The notes beneath the pieces are model-generated. The model searched no databases, was not told the origin of the DNA, and was given only the letters and a program-made list of their open reading frames with translations. Below, in pieces: positions 1 through 7,357 of a stretch of 27,632 bases of DNA. The position numbers and the translations under genes are program-made. This stretch comes from CAYOOT01 sp964405665 (GTDB lineage Bacteria > Bdellovibrionota_C > UBA2361 > SZUA-149 > CAZDWZ01): assembly GCA_964405665.1 (NCBI GenBank), contig CAYOOT010000035.1, positions 1 through 27,632 on the forward strand, read 5' to 3'. The first letter of the stretch is position 1; the number at the start of each line of letters is the position of its first letter.

Positions 1-963
1 TATGGTGAAGATATCCGTGATTTCTTGAATTTTGCGAATAAAAATTTGGCAGGAAGCAAGTATCAATTGATTTTTGAAGACGATAAATGTAATGCCAAGG
101 ACGCAACTTCTGCAGCACAGAAACTAATTACCGTTGATAAAGTTAAATATGCAATGGGGTATGCCTGTAGCAGTACAATAATTTCTACTGCTCAATTTTA
201 TGAACGGGCAAAAATTCCTGTAATGGTGGTTTATGCTTCATCTCCTCGAATTCGAGATTTAGGAGAATATATTTTTCGCACTTACCCTAGTGATGCTCTT
301 ACTGGACAATTACTTGCATCTTCTATTCGAGATAAATATTCTCTAATTGGAATTTTATCCGAGGAAACTGATTATGCACAGGATTTGAAAGGAGAATTAC
401 TCAAACAATTATCGGGCAGCAAAGTGCAGGTAGTAGAAGAAAATTTTTTACCAAATGCAGCTGATTTTCGCACACAGCTACTAAAACTTAAATCTAAAAA
501 TCCTGAAGCACTTTTTGTCGATCCGCAGGCCGAAGGCACTTTTGCTAATATTATGCAGCAACTGGCTGTGGTGAACTGGGCTCCCCAAATTTATGGTGCC
601 TATTGGCCGGGAAGTCCTTCTGTGCAAAAGCTAGTCGGAGATAAATTAAATGGGACTATTTATGTTGATACTCCAGCCTTAACCGATATCTTAAATTCTA
701 ATGGAGAAGCAGTCCTTAAATCCTACAAAAGTGCCGGAGGCAAAATTCGCACAACCGAAGCAACCTTTGCTACAAGCTATGAAGCTTTTCGTGCTTTACA
801 TCAAGCGATTGAATCCAAAGAAGATGTAAAAGATTATCTCTTAAAAACAAAATGGGAGGGAATTTTTGGCCCTTGGCATTTTGATGAGAAAGGAGAGATT
901 GCCGGAATTACTTTGATGCTTAAGAAAATCAATAACGGCAAACCAGAAAAGTTCGTAAAATAA
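1..963 (+). CDS. Branched-chain amino acid-type ABC transporter substrate-binding protein (5' truncated)
   Basis: The reading frame is open from the first base of the window (YGEDIRDFLNF...), so the start codon and signal peptide lie upstream of the window; the internal TTG at 25 is not the true start. The ~320 visible residues fit the type I periplasmic binding-protein fold (Peripla_BP_6, LivJ-like). A segment around 'FEDDKCNAKDATSAAQKL' matches the family's ligand-lobe helix, followed by 'YACSSTIISTAQFYERAKIPVM' type strands and a late 'ATSYEAFRALHQAI' helix. Such proteins deliver an amino acid or other small organic ligand to a Liv-type permease in the inner membrane. No permease or ATPase genes are visible downstream, so the substrate cannot be assigned; the rest of the system is upstream or absent. 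It is followed by a GC-rich inverted repeat. Confidence 0.8.
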   Translation, partial: YGEDIRDFLNFANKNLAGSKYQLIFEDDKCNAKDATSAAQKLITVDKVKYAMGYACSSTIISTAQFYERAKIPVMVVYASSPRIRDLGEYIFRTYPSDALTGQLLASSIRDKYSLIGILSEETDYAQDLKGELLKQLSGSKVQVVEENFLPNAADFRTQLLKLKSKNPEALFVDPQAEGTFANIMQQLAVVNWAPQIYGAYWPGSPSVQKLVGDKLNGTIYVDTPALTDILNSNGEAVLKSYKSAGGKIRTTEATFATSYEAFRALHQAIESKEDVKDYLLKTKWEGIFGPWHFDEKGEIAGITLMLKKINNGKPEKFVK

Positions 964-977
964 GAGCTATTTGTTTC

Positions 978-1120
978 TGGAGCGCGGACGTCCTCGTCCG
1001 CAACCTGGAATATATTTTAGACTGAAGTCTCTAAGTTAACCGAAAAAGAAAATTATCATTTGCCTTGAGAATCTCTGATTTGCTGTGATCCAGGCTGCGG
1101 ACGAGGACGTCCGCGCTCCA
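978..1120. repeat. GC-rich long inverted repeat, 31-bp arms around an 81-nt AT-rich centre
   Basis: The arms are 978-1008 and 1090-1120. They are reverse complements with one mismatch (A1003 opposite C1095, which becomes a G.U wobble if transcribed from the minus strand). Each arm contains its own hairpin: GCGGACG and CGTCCGC around a 4-nt loop. Base composition is strikingly GC-rich against an AT-rich surround, which points to an interspersed or transferred element rather than local sequence. No transposase is present. It could act as a terminator for the upstream binding-protein gene, but there is no T-run after either arm. Confidence 0.8.
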
Positions 1121-1123
1121 ACT

Positions 1124-1139
1124 TGGCCCCTGACTTGCA
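1124..1139 (+). promoter_or_regulatory. Sigma-54 (RpoN) -24/-12 promoter for the flagellar operon
   Basis: TGGCCCCTGACTTGCA matches the sigma-54 consensus TGGCAC-N5-TTGCW at every constrained position but one (A to C at the fifth). The invariant GG and GC are correctly spaced. The start would fall near 1150, about 100 nt before the first ORF of the flagellar block. Sigma-54 control of rod, ring and hook genes is established in many flagellated proteobacteria. The element begins three bases after the GC-rich inverted repeat ends. No enhancer-binding site was identified. Confidence 0.65.
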
Positions 1140-1203
1140 CTATACCCATTATGGAAATTAAAGGCTTTAAGACTAGGTTTTGGGGAGAAAAACGCCAAGA
1201 AAA

Positions 1204-1219
1204 TGACAGCGATCTGTCA
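1204..1219. promoter_or_regulatory. Short palindrome in the leader of the flagellar operon
   Basis: TGACAG-CGAT-CTGTCA is a perfect 6-bp inverted repeat with a 4-nt centre. It lies between the predicted sigma-54 start (~1150) and the Shine-Dalgarno AAAAAGGGGG (about 1230-1239). It could be a leader hairpin or an operator. The function is unknown and chance occurrence is not excluded. Confidence 0.3.
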
Positions 1220-1248
1220 GAGAGCTGCCAAAAAGGGGGTATACTATT

Positions 1249-2148
1249 ATGCTAACAGCACTATTTCAAAATAGCAGTAATCTAATCGATATCGGCTTTA
1301 CTGTATTTACTACAGCGATTTGCATTAAGTTTCTTACACAGCAAACAATCGACAATGAAAAGGCAATTAGCCATTGGAGAAAAGAACTTCGGGGATTAGA
1401 ACAGACTATTCGTGCCTTAATCACTGAAGCAACAACAGCAAATAACAGTTTAGATCGAACACTGGTTAAAAGAAAATCAGATTTGGAAAAATTACTTTAT
1501 AAGCTAGAAAAAATAGAAAATAAATTGGATCGAGCCGAAGAACTTCCCAATGAATCCTGGAGCAGAAAAGAGGATGATATTAGACTGGAAAAAATTGTAG
1601 AAGAAGATCAAATAGAACTTGGATTTCTTGCAGAAGATACCCGAGATTCAGTTTCTCTTTCAACAAAACATAATTCCGCAGAAAATTTAAAATCCGCAAA
1701 AGCTCTTTCAGTGAGAACCTCAGCAATCATCAAGAATAAAGCAACAAAAAATTTGCGTGAAGAAATTGAGATAAAAAAACCAGGAAAGATCAAACAAGAA
1801 CAAATAAATACTTCTATTCTAGAGCCGGTGACTCTTAAGGTGGCCAAAAGAATGCTGGCCCAAGGAAAAGAAATCCATGTCGTAGCAAAAAAACTGGACT
1901 TATCCTTATCCCAAATCAGAGTTCTTGATCGGATGCTTAGGGAACAAGGGATGGAATCGGAAGCCGGACCAAACTTTAAAAAACTAGAAACTGTCCCAGC
2001 AACTAAAATTGTGCGTAACAAAGATGAACGAAAAGAAAACAATAAAAAAGGTTCTTCGGAGCAAACGGACTTTCATGATTTAGCATTTGAATTAGGTGAA
2101 ACCAATATTGTTGATGGTGAATTTTTAGAATTTGATAATACAATTTAA
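1249..2148 (+). CDS. Membrane-anchored coiled-coil protein with C-terminal HTH-like segment, flagellar operon
   Basis: Protein of 299 aa. There is a short hydrophobic N-terminal segment (about residues 10-30, IGFTVFTTAICIKFL), then a long charged helical region (35-100) with heptad-like spacing, a low-complexity acidic/basic middle, and a compact segment at about 195-235 reading 'VTLKVAKRMLAQGKEIHVVAKKL'. That last segment has the look of a small helix-turn-helix. This layout resembles the DUF2802-type proteins found beside flagellar genes in other proteobacteria, but the resemblance is loose and I do not assign the family. A strong purine-rich SD precedes ATG 1249. It is first in the operon, with only 8 nt before flgF, so co-transcription is very likely. 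It may be a polar or flagellar assembly adaptor; the function is unknown. Confidence 0.7.
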   Translation: MLTALFQNSSNLIDIGFTVFTTAICIKFLTQQTIDNEKAISHWRKELRGLEQTIRALITEATTANNSLDRTLVKRKSDLEKLLYKLEKIENKLDRAEELPNESWSRKEDDIRLEKIVEEDQIELGFLAEDTRDSVSLSTKHNSAENLKSAKALSVRTSAIIKNKATKNLREEIEIKKPGKIKQEQINTSILEPVTLKVAKRMLAQGKEIHVVAKKLDLSLSQIRVLDRMLREQGMESEAGPNFKKLETVPATKIVRNKDERKENNKKGSSEQTDFHDLAFELGETNIVDGEFLEFDNTI

Positions 2149-2156
2149 AGGATAAT

Positions 2157-2918
2157 ATGGATCGAGGAATTTACGCAGCAAGTTCAGGTGGAGTGCGTTC
2201 GGCTAGAAAGCTAGATATTGTTGGTCATAATCTGGCAAACGTAAATACCGTTGGTTTTAAAGCGGAGCGTTTAGTCAGCAGACAGCAAGAATTTGCCGAT
2301 ACACTCGCCGGAGTTACTGCTGGAATCGCCAAAAGAGCGGCAAGTGATCAGCAGGTTACTCCCGGAGTAGTTGATGAAGCAACAGCAACTGATTTTACAG
2401 TTGGTCCAATTAGTCAAACAGGCAATCCCTTGAATGTGGCGATTGCCAAAGATAAACAGTTTTTTGCAATCCAAACTAAAGACGGTGAAGCCTATACCAA
2501 AGCTGGTAATTTCACACTGGATTCTCAAGGCAATCTTGTTACCCAGGATGGTTTGCCTGTGGTGGGAGAAGGTGGACCGATTACAGTAAATGGTGCAGCG
2601 GTGAATATCGCAGCAAACGGTTCTGTGTTTGTAGATGGAGAAAGAGCAGGGAAATTAAAAATAGTAGAATTCGATGATTTGAAACAATTAAAAAGGGCAG
2701 AAGGTACGAGATTTTTCAAAGAAAGCGGTGCTCAGCCACAAACAGTTGATAACCCGGATCTGATGACGGGATCAGTCGAGATGTCTAATACCGGCGTTGT
2801 GGAATCAATGGTGGATATGATCTCTGCGAGTAAATCATTTGAAGCTTATTCCAAAGTTGCACAAACAATTAATGAATTAAATGAAATATCAACCAGAACA
2901 CCAAGGAGTGTTGGCTAA
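2157..2918 (+). CDS. flgF: Flagellar basal-body rod protein FlgF
   Basis: FlgF is a proximal-rod component that polymerises in the periplasm between the MS-ring and the distal rod; it is exported by the flagellar type III apparatus and so has no Sec signal peptide. The 253-aa length is normal. The N-terminus carries the rod/hook family signature 'DIVGHNLANVNTVGFKAE' (about residues 20-38), and the C-terminal 'MVDMISASKSFEAYSKVAQTI' is the conserved helical D0 partner. The central flagellin-like beta domain contains 'NPLNVAIAKDKQFFAIQTKDG'. An AAGGA SD lies just upstream of ATG 2157. The flgG neighbour and sequence pattern distinguish it from FlgG (shorter, divergent middle). It lies 24 nt before flgG in the same operon. 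Confidence 0.92.
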   Translation: MDRGIYAASSGGVRSARKLDIVGHNLANVNTVGFKAERLVSRQQEFADTLAGVTAGIAKRAASDQQVTPGVVDEATATDFTVGPISQTGNPLNVAIAKDKQFFAIQTKDGEAYTKAGNFTLDSQGNLVTQDGLPVVGEGGPITVNGAAVNIAANGSVFVDGERAGKLKIVEFDDLKQLKRAEGTRFFKESGAQPQTVDNPDLMTGSVEMSNTGVVESMVDMISASKSFEAYSKVAQTINELNEISTRTPRSVG

Positions 2919-2942
2919 TTAAAAATTTATTGGGGAGGGATT

Positions 2943-3731
2943 ATGATTAGATCTTTATATACTGCGGCAACAGGAATGATTGCCCAGCAGCTTAATTTGG
3001 ATGTGGTGGCGAATAACTTAGCAAACGTTAACACCACCGGATATAAAAAAGGAAAAGCCGATTTCCAGGATTTGATGTATCAAATTATCGAAGAGCCGGG
3101 AACAACGGCCAATCAATCTGGAAACAGCCCTACAGGTATTCAAGTTGGTCTGGGGGTAAGACCCGCAGCAGTAGGAAAAATTCACTCCCAAGGTGATTTT
3201 CAATCTACAGGAAACCCGCTGGATATGGCAATTGAAGGCGATGGTTTTTTTCAAATTACTCTACCTAACGGCGATACTGCTTATACTAGGGCAGGCGCTT
3301 TTAAACTGGATGAAACAGGCATCATTGTTAACTCCGATGGCTATCAATTAAATCCGGCAATTACAGTTCCCTCTGATGCAACAGAAGTAATTGTTTCTAC
3401 TGATGGGATCGTTTCTGTAAAACAACCGGGAACACCTGCCGCATCAACTCTTGGCGAAATTCAACTTGCAAGATTTCAAAATCCTGCTGGATTAAGAGCA
3501 AAGGGAAGAAACCTTTTTGAAGAAACTGAATCTTCCGGAACACCGAATTTGGCTAAGCCCGGAGAAACAGGACTGGGAACAATTGCCCAAAGATTTCTGG
3601 AAGGGTCTAATGTCAGCGTTGTGGAAGAAATTGTGCAAATGGTAACGGGTCAGCGCGCTTATGAAGCGAATTCCAAAGTAATTCAAACTGCTGATAATAT
3701 TTTATCATTCGCGATCAACGTTAAGAGGTAA
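2943..3731 (+). CDS. flgG: Flagellar distal rod protein FlgG
   Basis: FlgG forms the distal rod, the drive-shaft segment that passes through the P- and L-rings. The 262-aa product opens with 'MIRSLYTAATGMIAQQLNLD', followed by 'VVANNLANVNTTGYKKG', both hallmark FlgG sequences. It continues with 'GNPLDMAIEGDGFFQI' and ends in 'EEIVQMVTGQRAYEANSKVI', the conserved C-terminal coiled region. The SD GGGGAGGG sits 4-10 nt before ATG 2943. The length equals the usual 260-262 aa, so there is no sign of an altered rod length. The gene is flanked by flgF and flgA as in many proteobacterial operons. Confidence 0.95.
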   Translation: MIRSLYTAATGMIAQQLNLDVVANNLANVNTTGYKKGKADFQDLMYQIIEEPGTTANQSGNSPTGIQVGLGVRPAAVGKIHSQGDFQSTGNPLDMAIEGDGFFQITLPNGDTAYTRAGAFKLDETGIIVNSDGYQLNPAITVPSDATEVIVSTDGIVSVKQPGTPAASTLGEIQLARFQNPAGLRAKGRNLFEETESSGTPNLAKPGETGLGTIAQRFLEGSNVSVVEEIVQMVTGQRAYEANSKVIQTADNILSFAINVKR

Positions 3732-3736
3732 TAATA

Positions 3737-4744
3737 ATGTTTAAAAAAATAATTTTCATATTTCTAGCTCTAGGTTTTATTTTAAAAACAGCTTTTGCTG
3801 AAAGTAAACCGACACTGGTTATTCCACCTTTTGTGGAGGTAAAAAAGGCAGAAATCAATTTAGCTGATATTGCCAGTATCACTACTAGAGAGACTGCATT
3901 TGAGAAAATCGTTCAGGATTTAAAGAGTATAAAAATTTTTAGTGCTCCTCCGGCAAAAGGGCAGATCAGTATTTCCGGAACAAAGATCTTAAGTCTTATT
4001 GAAAATGCCGGAATTCCTCTTGATTCCTTTGCCTACTCTATTCCGCAAGTAGTAGTTATTCAACGAGCAGGAAGGAATATTTCTTTTAAAGAAGTTTTAG
4101 ATGTGGCTACTGGCTATCTCACAAAATTTCAAAATATGGATTTACAAGTTAAAGAAATTTCCTGGGAAAATGATCAGGTAGTACCTCTTGGTGAAACTAA
4201 AATTGAAGTAGAAAAATTAGGTGAACCCAGTGCAGGTAAAATGCCACTGAAGGTTTATGTGACGGTGGATAATCAGCCGGCAGCAAGATTTCTAGCAACA
4301 GCATTGGTAGATGATTGGAGAGAAGTTCCTGTTTTAAATAAAGCATTGGAACGAGGAATGTTGATTAATACTGATGATATTGAATTGGTCAGAGTAAATC
4401 GACGAGAACAGCCTTATAATATCGCTGAAACCAAAGATGAAATTTTAGGAAAAGCTGTAAAAACAAAAATCAATGCCGGCGAGACACTGCGCAGAAACCT
4501 TGTTGATATGCCTCCGGTTATTCCTATTGGAAAGAAGATAAATATGATTTATCGTCTTGGTGCCCTTAGTGCAACAGCAACTGGGGTTGCCATGGACAAT
4601 GGTTTAAATGGCGAAATAATTAGAATTAAAAATGATAATTCCAGAAAAATTGTAAAAGCAAAAGTGATTAGCCCGGTGCAAGTTGAAGTCAGCGCCGAGT
4701 TAAGCTCGGGAGCTGTTAATATGCAAGGTGACAATGAAAAATAA
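3737..4744 (+). CDS. flgA: Flagellar P-ring assembly chaperone FlgA
   Basis: FlgA is a periplasmic chaperone that helps FlgI assemble into the P-ring. The 335-aa product begins with a Sec signal peptide (MFKKIIFIFLALGFILKTAFA, cleavage expected near residue 21). The C-terminal ~140 residues hold the SAF domain: 'REVPVLNKALERGMLINTDD' (about 193-213), 'ILGKAVKTKINAGETLRR' and a terminal beta segment 'NGEIIRIKNDNSRKIVKAKV'. It is longer than the ~220-aa enterobacterial protein because of an extra N-terminal domain, which is common outside gammaproteobacteria. It starts 5 nt after flgG, and its end overlaps the start of flgH by 11 nt, suggesting translational coupling. Confidence 0.9.
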   Translation: MFKKIIFIFLALGFILKTAFAESKPTLVIPPFVEVKKAEINLADIASITTRETAFEKIVQDLKSIKIFSAPPAKGQISISGTKILSLIENAGIPLDSFAYSIPQVVVIQRAGRNISFKEVLDVATGYLTKFQNMDLQVKEISWENDQVVPLGETKIEVEKLGEPSAGKMPLKVYVTVDNQPAARFLATALVDDWREVPVLNKALERGMLINTDDIELVRVNRREQPYNIAETKDEILGKAVKTKINAGETLRRNLVDMPPVIPIGKKINMIYRLGALSATATGVAMDNGLNGEIIRIKNDNSRKIVKAKVISPVQVEVSAELSSGAVNMQGDNEK

Positions 4745-5747
4745 ACATAATTCAAAACTATTAATTATTAGTTGTTTGTTATCGTCATGCATCAGTAGCG
4801 AAGGAAAGTTTGCTTCCAGAATAGTTCCGGCTGAGGAATTTTCACGTTCAATAAAGAAAGGAGAAGCGGAAGATTTTTCAATTTTTAGAGTGGAGAAAGA
4901 TAAAGAAAGGGAGTTGGCCAATCAAGCACAGTTTCAACGAGCAGCTTTAAAATCGGAAACAGAATATCAGGGCGATGAAAAATACTTGAATAAAGGATTA
5001 AAATTAAAAAACACTTTATCCGTGCCTAATACTGAATTTGTAAACGATGGGGGGGCAATCACTGAGGCAGTAAATGAAGCAAAAGCTAATTTCCAGCCCC
5101 CTCATCCCCCTTTTAATAAGAAGTTACCACCCTTACTTCCACCAGGAAGTAAATCTCCTTATTTAGAAGGTCAAATGACCAGTAACCCTTCACTGTGGCC
5201 CGATGAAGGACAAGGCGCAAACTTATTTAATGATTTTCGCGCTTTTCAGCCAATGGATGTGATTACAATTACCATTAATGAATCTTCCGAAGGAAAGAAG
5301 AAAACAAAAACTGGAACAGAAGGAAAATTTGAAATACTAGCGGGAATAAAAAGCCTCTTTGGTTTGGAAACAAAGGCTTGGAAATCAAATAATGAAGGTT
5401 TGGATCCGGAATCCTTAGTAGCGGCAAATACTGAAACAAAATTTGAAGGAAAAGGAGAAACTAATCGTACCGGAACTTTAAAAGCGCAATTGTCCGCGGT
5501 GATTATGGAAGTTCTTCCCAATGGTTTAATGCGAGTAGAGGGAACAAAAATTGTTTCTGTAGATGAGGAAGAAGAAGTAATGGTAATTAGCGGTTTAATT
5601 AGAGCAAGAGATGTTAGTGCTCAAAATCAAGTTGATTCCAATCGAGTTGCCAATATGAGAATTGATTTTTATGGAAGAGGGGTGCTTGGTGAACAACAAA
5701 GTCCTGGTTGGGGCACGAAACTTTTTGATTTAGTTTGGCCGTTTTAG
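4734..5747 (+). CDS. flgH: Flagellar L-ring lipoprotein FlgH, with long N-terminal extension
   Basis: FlgH forms the L-ring bushing in the outer membrane. I choose ATG 4734 because AAGG at 4725-4728 gives a 5-nt spacing; an in-frame GTG lies at 4728. The N-terminus is a lipoprotein signal ending 'LLSSC' (Cys about residue 19). The L-ring domain starts near residue 145 with 'SLWPDEGQGANLFNDFRAFQ' then 'DVITITINESSEGKKKTKT', and ends with 'RANMRIDFYG'-type strands ('NMRIDFYGRGVLGEQQSPGW'). At 337 aa it is about 100 residues longer than the typical ~230-aa FlgH. The extra ~125 residues between the lipid Cys and the conserved domain are charged, then proline-rich (PPHPPF, PPLLPPG). It overlaps flgA and is followed by flgI after 14 nt. 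Confidence 0.9.
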   Translation: MKNKHNSKLLIISCLLSSCISSEGKFASRIVPAEEFSRSIKKGEAEDFSIFRVEKDKERELANQAQFQRAALKSETEYQGDEKYLNKGLKLKNTLSVPNTEFVNDGGAITEAVNEAKANFQPPHPPFNKKLPPLLPPGSKSPYLEGQMTSNPSLWPDEGQGANLFNDFRAFQPMDVITITINESSEGKKKTKTGTEGKFEILAGIKSLFGLETKAWKSNNEGLDPESLVAANTETKFEGKGETNRTGTLKAQLSAVIMEVLPNGLMRVEGTKIVSVDEEEEVMVISGLIRARDVSAQNQVDSNRVANMRIDFYGRGVLGEQQSPGWGTKLFDLVWPF

Positions 5748-5761
5748 GGTTAGAGGAAAAT

Positions 5762-6868
5762 ATGTTTAAAAGTATAAAAATTTATTGCTTACTCTTATTA
5801 TTTGAATTTGTTTTTATCCAAGGAGCAAGCGCTGCTCGGCTAAAGGATATTGCCGATGTTGAAGGTGTTAGAGGTAATCAACTTGTTGGTTATGGAATTA
5901 TTATTGGTTTAAACGGCACTGGAGATAAGAGGGGAGCATTATTCACTCCACAAAGTATGTCCAACTTATTGGAACGTTTGGGTGTGAGAGTTCGGCCTGA
6001 AGATTTAAAATTATCAAACGTTGCCGCAGTAATGGCTACTGCGGAACTTCCGGCTTTTGTAAGACCGGGAAGTAAAATTGATGTCACTCTTTCTTCGATT
6101 GGGGATGCTAGTACTTTACAAGGTGGTATTTTAGTGATGACTCCATTAAAAGCTGCTGATGGGAAAGTTTATGCGCTTGCTCAAGGACCGGTTTCCGTTG
6201 GTGGTTTTTCTGTCAGCTCTGGTACGGGAGATTCAGCACAAAAAAATCACCCTACTGTTGCCAGAATTGCAAAAGGGGGAATTGTAGAAAAAGCCATTCC
6301 CTATGATTTATTTGCTGAGGGACAAGTAAGAATAGTTCTTCGAGAACCAGATTTTATAACTGCCACAAGAGTGCAAAGTGTAATTGAGCAATTTGTAGGT
6401 TTTGGAAAAGCAAAAGCAATTGATAGTGCCAGTGTGATCATTCCGCTTAATGAACAAACTGGAAAAGCTCCGGTGCAATTAATTGCTGCTTTGGAAGAAT
6501 TGGAAGTTACACCTGATGTTCCGGCAAGAGTTGTAGTTAATGAAAGAACAGGAACAATAATTATGGGTGAACATGTTCGAGTATCTACAGTTGCACTCGC
6601 TCATGGGAATTTAAATATTACCATCAAATCAGAAACTCAAGTTTCACAACCTAATGCTTTGGCCCAAGGTCAAACTGCTGCTGTGGATAATCAAGAAGTG
6701 GCAGTAAGCGAAGAAGCAGGGCAATTAAATATTTTAAAAAATACAGTTAGCTTAGGAGAAGTTGTGACAGCATTAAATAGCTTAGGAGCTACTCCTAGAG
6801 ATTTAATAGCAATTTTCCAGGCATTACAAAGGGCAGGGGCATTGCAATCGGAGTTGGTGATAATGTAG
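5762..6868 (+). CDS. flgI: Flagellar P-ring protein FlgI
   Basis: FlgI makes the peptidoglycan-associated P-ring around the distal rod. I place the start at ATG 5762, preceded by AGAGG at 5752-5756; it yields a proper Sec signal peptide (KSIKIYCLLLLFEFVFIQ...ASA, cut before ARLKDIADVEG). An upstream in-frame start at 5735, overlapping flgH, would put an unlikely 9 residues before it. Mature-protein hallmarks are 'VRGNQLVGYGIIIGLNGTGD', 'TPQSMSNLLERLGV', 'DVTLSSIGDASTLQGG', 'GFSVSSGTGDSAQKNHPT' and the C-terminal 'LNSLGATPRDLIAIFQALQ'. The 368-aa length is normal. It is followed immediately by a 70-bp palindromic repeat that separates it from flgJ. Confidence 0.95.
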   Translation: MFKSIKIYCLLLLFEFVFIQGASAARLKDIADVEGVRGNQLVGYGIIIGLNGTGDKRGALFTPQSMSNLLERLGVRVRPEDLKLSNVAAVMATAELPAFVRPGSKIDVTLSSIGDASTLQGGILVMTPLKAADGKVYALAQGPVSVGGFSVSSGTGDSAQKNHPTVARIAKGGIVEKAIPYDLFAEGQVRIVLREPDFITATRVQSVIEQFVGFGKAKAIDSASVIIPLNEQTGKAPVQLIAALEELEVTPDVPARVVVNERTGTIIMGEHVRVSTVALAHGNLNITIKSETQVSQPNALAQGQTAAVDNQEVAVSEEAGQLNILKNTVSLGEVVTALNSLGATPRDLIAIFQALQRAGALQSELVIM

Positions 6869-6871
6869 TAA

Positions 6872-6941
6872 TTCTCCCCTTTTTAGCGCGCTGTATATAT
6901 TCTAGAACTACTTATAGTTTTATGCGCTAAAAAGGGGAGAA
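6872..6941 (+). repeat. 70-bp palindromic element, copy 1 (inside flg operon)
   Basis: The 18-bp perfect arms are 6872-6889 (TTCTCCCCTTTTTAGCGC) and 6924-6941, around a 34-nt AT-rich loop. Loop and arms match copies at 26031-26100 and 26785-26854. The loop core TATATATTCTAG...TATAGTT is conserved and directional. Here the arm's variable positions read AGCGC. It begins 3 nt after the flgI stop and ends 25 nt before flgJ. It would form a strong hairpin in the operon mRNA and could reduce or process downstream expression. No transposase or target duplication is visible. Confidence 0.9.
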
Positions 6942-6966
6942 AGATTGTCCAAAAAGGAGACAGTAA

Positions 6967-7317
6967 ATGAATAACATTAAGACAGTTTCTGCCTCTGAGG
7001 CAATTTCTACTGCACGGGTAAATCAGCAAAAAGAAACCCTTGCTGCTCTAAGTAACCAAAAAGACAATATAAAAACTACAAAAGATATTGACAAGGCCGC
7101 TTCTGGGTTTGAGGCATTATTATTGCAGGAAATGATGCAATCGATGTGGAGTACAGTTGAATTTACAGATATGCTTGGTGAGAAAAGTAATGAAGCTGAT
7201 ATTTACCGAGACATGTTAAATCAAGCAATTGCAGATTCTACAGCGAGTGGCAGAGGAATTGGTGTAAAACAAATGATGCAAAAAGAATTGCTCAAGACAG
7301 TTAAAGCATCTAAATAA
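6967..7317 (+). CDS. flgJ: Rod-binding protein FlgJ (scaffold domain only)
   Basis: Rod-assembly factor of 116 aa, corresponding to the N-terminal half of enterobacterial FlgJ. The diagnostic stretch is 'AASGFEALLLQEMMQSMW' (about residues 39-57), followed by 'EADIYRDMLNQAIADSTA' and 'GRGIGVKQMMQKEL'. The C-terminal muramidase (glucosaminidase) domain of the dual-domain proteins is absent, as is common outside beta/gammaproteobacteria. Peptidoglycan opening for the rod must therefore be done by a separate enzyme not in this window. The SD AAAAAGGAG ends 9 nt before ATG 6967. It is separated from flgI by the palindromic element, so its expression may be uncoupled from the upstream genes. Confidence 0.88.
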   Translation: MNNIKTVSASEAISTARVNQQKETLAALSNQKDNIKTTKDIDKAASGFEALLLQEMMQSMWSTVEFTDMLGEKSNEADIYRDMLNQAIADSTASGRGIGVKQMMQKELLKTVKASK

Positions 7318-7357
7318 TTAATAACCAGTGGTATTCTATTGGATGGGGAAATAAAAT

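Noticed and set aside
1151..1255. Short plus-strand ORF (34 codons) beginning at the predicted sigma-54 transcript start
   Set aside because: It would need leaderless translation, has no recognisable composition and overlaps the start of the next gene; likely chance.
1608..2042. Minus-strand ORF of 144 codons opposite the first flagellar-operon gene
   Set aside because: Serine/phenylalanine-rich antisense shadow with no SD; the plus-strand gene explains the region.
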